From Methanobrevibacter sp. (GTDB lineage Archaea; Methanobacteriota; Methanobacteria; Methanobacteriales; Methanobacteriaceae), in assembly GCA_017646885.1 (NCBI GenBank), contig JAGCLR010000313.1, positions 1 to 8,421 on the forward strand: a stretch of 8,421 nucleotides of DNA. The letters are read 5' to 3'. The position numbers and the translations under genes were made by a program. Under the pieces are notes generated by a model. The model was not told where the DNA came from. It saw only the letters and a list, made by a program, of their open reading frames with translations, and ran no database searches. This document shows, in pieces, positions 6,946-8,421 of this stretch (positions are counted from its first letter, which is position 1; the number at the start of each line of letters is the position of its first letter).

Positions 6946-8421
6946 TTATTTCTTGAGTGTGTTAATAATAAAACAAGCACCTTGCAGTGTGTTAAACTCA
7001 GCATCATTTGTTGCATATATATCATAATAACAATCATTAAGACTTTGCTTTGCTAAGTATAACCCAAGTCCTCGTCCATTAGGTCTGTCGCTATAAAATA
7101 ATTCAAATATTTTGTTAAGTTTACGCTCTGGAATTATTTCTCCAGAATTTCTAATAATGATTTCTGATGTGGTAGAATTGTAATCTAGCTCAATCTTTTT
7201 TCTATCTGAATTTTTCATCCAGTAAATAGCATTATTTAGAATATTAATCATAACAGAATATATAATAGGCTCCTTTATGTTTATAATATGATTATCAAAT
7301 TCTACACTGCTAATAAATTCTATTTGTTTAGATTTAATTTTATTCTCAAAGAAATTAGATAAAAATGATTTTATATCAGAGCCTTTGATGTCTTTTGAGA
7401 CACTTCCTGATATACGATATAACGGCGACAACAATGCATACTTATCCTCTAATGTTTTAAAAGTCTTCTTTAGGTAAATGAATTCAGGAGATATATCACT
7501 AGACTCCATCAACTCAATAGTTTGGTTAATCTTTGAGTACAAGACATTAAATTCATGGTCAATAATTTCCACGGCAATACCTAATTGAGACGTTTCTTTT
7601 GTTTGCTCCCACAATTTTTTTATTTGTTCATATTGTTCTTTATATGCTCCTTGAAGGAGTTCCTCATCAATACTAAGACTTAATCTTTGAATATGAGACA
7701 CAATAGGTTCGATAGTATTGTTGATATTGTCATATGTAAAGGTGTATAACTTGTCAATCTTTTGTATTTCGCTTTCTATATCTTGCTTCGTGTATATTTT
7801 TTCTAGACTATTTTCTTTATAATTTTTTATCTCACTCAAAGAATTGTTACATTGTTCATTGATTTCACGAAAGAGAGTACTCATTTGAGTTTCAAATTTA
7901 TTCTTTAACTCACGGACTATTGTTTCTAATGATGCAATGTAAGTATTACATCTATTAGTGAATTCTTTTTTAGCATCTTGAATAACAAGACGTTCTCTCG
8001 CATTTTTAATAATTATTTCACGATCTTTCTGGATAGAGTCCTTGAACTTCAATAGCTGTTCCTCATATTTTGATAAACGTTCAACTTGAGTATCTGTTAA
8101 CACATAACGTTTAGGTATCTTAGGTAAAAGACTTTTATATTTAATATCTAGTTGTTGTATCTTATTTAATAATGTTTCTATTTCGGTATAGAGAATGTCG
8201 CTCTGCTCCATTCGTTTTTGCAATAGTTTAATGGTCTCAGTGTACTCATTCTTATAAGTTTCAAATATAGCAGGATACTCTTTGAGATTTTTAGTAAAAG
8301 CTGTTTTTTCTAATTTCTCTCTCTTCTTATCTTGATTTATCGCATCATATTGGTCATTTATTTTTTTCTTTTCATCCAAGAAAATACTCTGTTTAGCCTT
8401 GTCTGAGAAAAACTCTTTAGC
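6946..8421 (-). CDS. Coiled-coil cytosolic histidine kinase, 5' end cut by window edge
   Basis: The frame is open to the right edge, giving 491 residues (numbered from the first complete codon at the edge). A TTG at 8379 could be read as a start, but coding-like sequence continues through it, so I treat the N-terminus as missing. Residues 1-270 are charged and heptad-like, probably long coiled coils, with no membrane helix. A DHp-like segment follows, with candidate phospho-histidine H289 in EIIDHEFNVLYSKI. The C-terminus is a GHKL ATPase: N box around N393 and N397 (INILNNAIYW), G1 box NSGEI at 425-429 where the usual Asp is Asn, F box IFELFYS (438-444), and G2 box GRGLGL (449-454). It should autophosphorylate and pass phosphate to the receiver protein encoded three bases downstream. 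What it senses is unknown; the missing N-terminus probably decides that. Confidence 0.82.
   Translation of the reverse strand, partial: AKEFFSDKAKQSIFLDEKKKINDQYDAINQDKKREKLEKTAFTKNLKEYPAIFETYKNEYTETIKLLQKRMEQSDILYTEIETLLNKIQQLDIKYKSLLPKIPKRYVLTDTQVERLSKYEEQLLKFKDSIQKDREIIIKNARERLVIQDAKKEFTNRCNTYIASLETIVRELKNKFETQMSTLFREINEQCNNSLSEIKNYKENSLEKIYTKQDIESEIQKIDKLYTFTYDNINNTIEPIVSHIQRLSLSIDEELLQGAYKEQYEQIKKLWEQTKETSQLGIAVEIIDHEFNVLYSKINQTIELMESSDISPEFIYLKKTFKTLEDKYALLSPLYRISGSVSKDIKGSDIKSFLSNFFENKIKSKQIEFISSVEFDNHIINIKEPIIYSVMINILNNAIYWMKNSDRKKIELDYNSTTSEIIIRNSGEIIPERKLNKIFELFYSDRPNGRGLGLYLAKQSLNDCYYDIYATNDAEFNTLQGACFIINTLKK

Noticed and set aside
8374..8379. TTG at 8379 as the true start of the histidine kinase
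   Set aside because: The frame stays open to the window edge, the upstream codons look like the same charged coiled-coil sequence, and no promoter or ribosome site is visible.
4459..8421. Calling genes 1-3 a Detocs system
   Set aside because: Detocs has a TPR-type sensor, an additional partner and a nucleosidase fused to the receiver; none of these is visible here.
1..8421. CRISPR array, tRNA or rRNA genes
   Set aside because: No regularly spaced direct repeats and no RNA-gene-like non-coding stretch; only about 240 bases of the window are non-coding.

Overview
The window is coding nearly end to end, with all five genes on the minus strand. It reads as a slice of a bacterial defence island. 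High A+T content, start codons without Shine-Dalgarno sequences, and a TAnnTTTG-type -7 box before the only internal promoter-like region point to the Bacteroidota (Bacteroides/Prevotella-like). This is inferred from style, not from a marker gene.

In order of transcription (right to left): (1) 8421-6946, a soluble coiled-coil histidine kinase whose 5' end lies outside the window; (2) 6942-5398, a protein with a degenerate receiver domain and a large unrecognised output region; (3) 5373-4459, an AbiH-family abortive-infection protein with SIR2-like motifs; (4) a 205-base intergenic region (4254-4458) with two palindromes and a candidate promoter; (5) 4253-2283, an McrB-like AAA+ NTPase with a DNA-phosphorothioate-binding-like N-terminus and an integrase-SAM-like middle domain; (6) 2276 to beyond base 1, the partner McrC-like DUF2357/PD-(D/E)XK nuclease, truncated by the left edge.

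Two modules are visible. Genes 1-3 are packed with gaps of 3 and 24 bases, share one reading frame, and look strongly A+T-rich. They could form a unit in which a sensor kinase and receiver protein gate an AbiH effector. That idea recalls two-component-like defence systems such as Detocs, but with a different effector, and it is the best candidate here for an undescribed system. Genes 5-6 form a two-gene McrBC-type (type IV or LlaJI-like) restriction module with its own candidate promoter and visibly higher G+C.

The oddest pure-sequence signal is a perfect 18-base inverted repeat with a 7-base spacer inside the abiH coding region (4978-5020).
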